From contig BFEA01000130.1 of the NCBI GenBank assembly GCA_003427395.1, positions 466,868 through 487,809 on the forward strand: 20,942 bases of DNA, given 5' to 3'. This stretch comes from Chara braunii (taxonomy: Eukaryota > Streptophyta > Charophyceae > Charales > Characeae). Within the stretch, counting starts at the first letter, position 1, and each line of letters begins with the position of its first letter. The notes beneath the pieces are model-generated. The model searched no databases. It was given only the letters and a program-made list of their open reading frames with translations, and had not been told where the DNA came from. The translations under genes were made by a program, and so were the position numbers. Shown here in pieces: positions 18,220 through 20,942 of the stretch.

Positions 18220-20596
18220 TCCCTCCCCTGGCCCCAGATGGTTGGATTATGGGGTTCCCTCGTGAACTTGCAGGTCTTTGAGTCCTGTTTTCGGGCTCAG
18301 GGAACCATGGTTTCGTCAGCATCGAGCGCCGAAAAGAAGATCCCAGCTTCTTCTCATTCGGTAGTTTCCTTTCAATTTCGATTATGAAATCAGCTGCCTT
18401 CAGCGGAGGACACTTCACCCGACTAAGCTCTGGTTTCTTCCGTTCTACAATCCAACTCACTGGAAGGAGTCTTAGTCCTTCTTCTCTTTCCGACATCTCG
18501 AGTTGGCCATTCGCAAACCTCACATCCATCAATGAGACGAACAACTTAATTTTCTTCCCATTCTCTGGATTGTCCACTATCAGCCTTGGCATTGGCACGT
18601 CTGGAATCATTCTGAAGATGAGTTTGTCAGCCAACACATTGCGAATCAGGTTCGCTATCACTGTTGGCATCAGTGACCCGGGAGCCAGAATCGAAAGTAT
18701 ATTTACCGACTCGTCCGGCAGCGCCCATGCTATGAAAGATAGATTCCCTCTTCCCAGTGTGCAAAGCAGTGGAAGGATTCTCGCCTCGATGTTGTCTTGT
18801 TGTACACTTGTCACCGATACCGGTTCCCTTCTCCTTGTAGTCTTGGTTCCAGGTGTGGTCACTCCTCTTTGAGATCCTTCTGACGCTGTAGATCCCGATC
18901 CTTCTCTTCTTAGACCGAATAGATCCGATGTTGCGTTGTCCTCTCTTCGAATCCGTCTCTGTTTCCCTGGGGTGTTTGGTCTTCTCCTGTCTACTCCTTC
19001 CCTCATGTCCATTCCTCCTTACCCCTGAGGAAAACGCCTTCTGTCCTTTGATGTCCAAAGTTATCTGCTCCTCCTCCCCTCGATAGCATCTCCTGAAATC
19101 CCCACTCCGGTTGGAGTCTTGTGTATGAAGTTGCTCTATACTCATGTTGTCCATGTTGTCTCATTTCTCTCGGGCTCTGTCTTCTGTAGTCGTCCTGTCT
19201 TCTTTCTCCGCCTCCATCACTTCTCCCTCCTTCCTGATGTGTTCTGCCTCCATTCAACTGGTTTCTTACGTTGCCGCTTTGCGACCCTCCTCCTCCTGAG
19301 CCTCCTCCATATATTCCTCTCCCCCCGTATGTTCCTCTTCGTTGACCTCCTATTCCTTCCTTGTAATAGTACGAGGGGATTCCATATCCGCTTGGATACG
19401 GTCCCTGTCCGTACTGTCCCGGGTCAATCCAAGGGCCAAAAGCTGACGCATTTGCTGATATTATCGGAACTGCCGAAGTCATTCCGAGGAATCCGAGTCC
19501 TCAGGACTGACTCCTTTGCATTGTCGGTGAGAAAGTCGGATTAAGGCACATCCTCGCAGTATCATATTCTTGGTTATCGCCTGGTCCTTCCAGTTTTTGT
19601 TCCACTCCGCTCTGCCTTGGTCCTAACGGGCCTGTGTACTGTGGTTGTGTTGCTGATGGAACTTGAGCTCCAACTTGTCCTCCTTGCATGCTTCCTTGCT
19701 GGTTCTGGCGGTTCCTTCTGCATTGGTGCTCCTCGCGGAAGAACACCCGACCTCTCCTGCACCTTGGTGTCTCCGACGATGCTAGGTTCACCACCAGGGT
19801 GTCACCCTCATATGTTATCACTGATATCTTGTCTTTCATATTTGGTCTAATCGTGGCCGCCAAATCGAATTTGAGGTTGATGAGTGATGGTTTTTGCCTG
19901 TCCGGCTCTGGAGGGTGCGCCAATGTTACTTGCCCTATTGCCTTGGCTATCTGTGCGTCAAGGTAGAACATCCCGTCCAAGGGTACCTGGACTGCTATTA
20001 CCCAGAAGTTTATATCTTCCTCCTGTCTTCTCTGCTCCTTCAGCTGAGCGCGTGTCAACCAAACTTTGAACTCTAGGCCATATCGCGTGGAGCCCAGGAC
20101 TATCTCGTCTCTCCCTTTAGCTATCAGCCACCGTCTAATTACTTCACTTTTCGCCACGTATGAGACCACATTCGGGCTTTCCATTTTGACCCTTCCTCTC
20201 CGAAACGTATTTGGATCGAAGTTTCCGTCCTGAAGTCGCTCGTCCTCGTAAGCTCTTACGACATCGTTTTTTACTTTCTTTGGTAAGAAACGCGCTCCCT
20301 CACGAAAAATTATCGTGATGGTATGATCCTTCAACCAGTTCACGTTTGTTCTGTCAATTTACCTTGAACGTCACCTCCCTTCCGTTCACTGTCATCTCCC
20401 CCGGGTCGATTGATCCCGACAGTATGCCCTCATCGTAGCATAGTCGCGCCAGTTCTCGAATCCTGTCTTCGTCTTCGTCCATCGGTTGATCCGGTCCGGG
20501 GGGTGGGGAGCGAGCTCCCCCCCTCTCCTCTTCCACTTCCACCATCGTTTCAATGTATCCTTCACTGTCTTCGGGTGATGTCCCTCCGGACGTCAA
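18212..20596 (-). pseudogene. LINE-2 ORF1 (RNA-binding protein), frameshifted
   Basis: Plant LINE ORF1 proteins bind element RNA. The N-terminus (20596-20354) is acidic (VEVEEERGG, MDEDEDRIREL). After a shift near 20345-20356, a globular domain begins with NVNWLKDHTITIIF and resembles the DUF4283-like domain of plant LINEs. A degenerate zinc-knuckle-like segment (PRCRRGRVFFREEHQC, about 19725-19755) follows. A Gly/Gln/Arg-rich stretch (19482-19003, GGQRRGTYGG, GGGSGGGGSQ) comes after a TGA at 19501-19503. A second shift at about 19003-19012 leads to a C-terminal domain (19012-18212), ending GARGGNE at TAG 18212. Total length is about 795 codons if joined. The domain names are my recollection of the family, not a search. 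Confidence 0.75.
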
Positions 20597-20942
20597 CCCT
20601 AATTACTCTTCCTCCTTGCTTCCTATCTCCTCTGCTTCACTGCTTATCTGTTTTCTTTTCATGCTACCATCTTTCGTGCTTATACCGTCTAATATCTAGG
20701 TAGGGTCCGGATACCGGGTGCCTGCAGGTATGTCCTCCATGGCTTGCGCCATGACCAACTCAGCAGGGTAAGTGATGACGGACATAACCTCTACCAAGGT
20801 GCTATCTCGACGGTAGCCCCCTTCGTTAGCACACTCTTCCGTTACCGGTTGATCACGCCTGGTCCAACTGCAAAAATTATCGCCAGCGGAGTCGCGCCGG
20901 TACGGGCCCCAGGGCCGTATTTTCTGCGGCCTGTGATCGCTT
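20597..20942 (-). other. Presumed 5' leader of LINE-2
   Basis: There is no coding sequence. On the plus strand 20600-20650 is C/T-rich and the rest is mixed (for example CGGTACGGGCCCCAGGGCCG near 20898). It lies directly upstream of the ORF1 start, so I infer a 5' UTR or internal promoter region. The window ends before any 5' boundary. Confidence 0.5.

Larger units (their letters stand above)
15865..20942 (-). mobile_element. LINE-2: 3'-truncated L1-type non-LTR retrotransposon
   Basis: It reads leftward from the window's right edge: 5' leader (20597-20942, edge not seen), ORF1, then ORF2 with endonuclease and reverse transcriptase. Reverse-transcriptase-like sequence fades near 15865-15885, where LTR-element DNA begins, so the C-terminal part, 3' UTR and tail are missing. 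LINEs usually lose the 5' end. Loss of the 3' end here implies a later insertion, deletion or recombination. It is a different family from LINE-1, with little motif identity outside the catalytic blocks. Confidence 0.85.

Overview
This window is non-coding, repeat-dominated eukaryotic nuclear DNA. There is no intact host gene, no operon structure and no bacterial signal. Two decayed LINE (L1-type, APE endonuclease plus reverse transcriptase) retrotransposons lie on the minus strand. A decayed LTR-retrotransposon gag frame lies on the minus strand, and a separate LTR with a tRNA-iMet-type primer-binding site lies on the plus strand. A plant-like U6 snRNA pseudogene, a tRNA-derived SINE, several tandem repeats and many homopolymers fill the rest. 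The gag style (a TRSQT start followed by a long charged coiled coil), plant-like LINEs and plant-like U6 suggest a streptophyte. From memory, unchecked, they most resemble repeats of a charophyte alga such as Chara.

Layout, left to right. 1-2400: tandem repeats, a poly-T, and three copies of a short conserved motif that I read as the 3' tail of minus-strand retroelements. 2592-6939: LINE-1 ORF2 in one coherent reading frame, broken by about 14 stop codons and one shift in a 7-G run, with a further open fragment upstream to about 7341. 7342-8216: no gene, only A+T-rich and pyrimidine-rich DNA. 8217-8327: U6 snRNA pseudogene with an A-rich 3' tail. 8371-8710: a 10-bp minisatellite arranged in two 170-bp higher-order units. 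9173-9284: giant poly-C. 9372-10430: three tandem copies of a roughly 270-bp AT-rich unit, the middle one split by a SINE of about 194 bp. 10516-10707: a 96-bp tandem duplication. 11094-11320: a degenerate TCTGG-like array. 11881-12047: a compound microsatellite. 13046-14275: broken gag. 14813-15824: an LTR of about 1.0 kb with its PBS at 15828-15838, cut off after a few tens of bases by the 3'-truncated LINE-2, which runs leftward from the right end of the window (ORF1 18212-20596, ORF2 about 15865-18219).

The genes do not work together. Each element is a separate insertion at a different stage of decay. LINE-1 is heavily mutated, mostly by TGA stops. LINE-2 is younger, with fewer stops and a recognisable ATG/TAG overlap between ORF1 and ORF2. 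The most informative features are the U6 retropseudogene, the SINE caught inside a tandem array (which supplies its own empty sites), the shared tail motif and the LTR/LINE junction.
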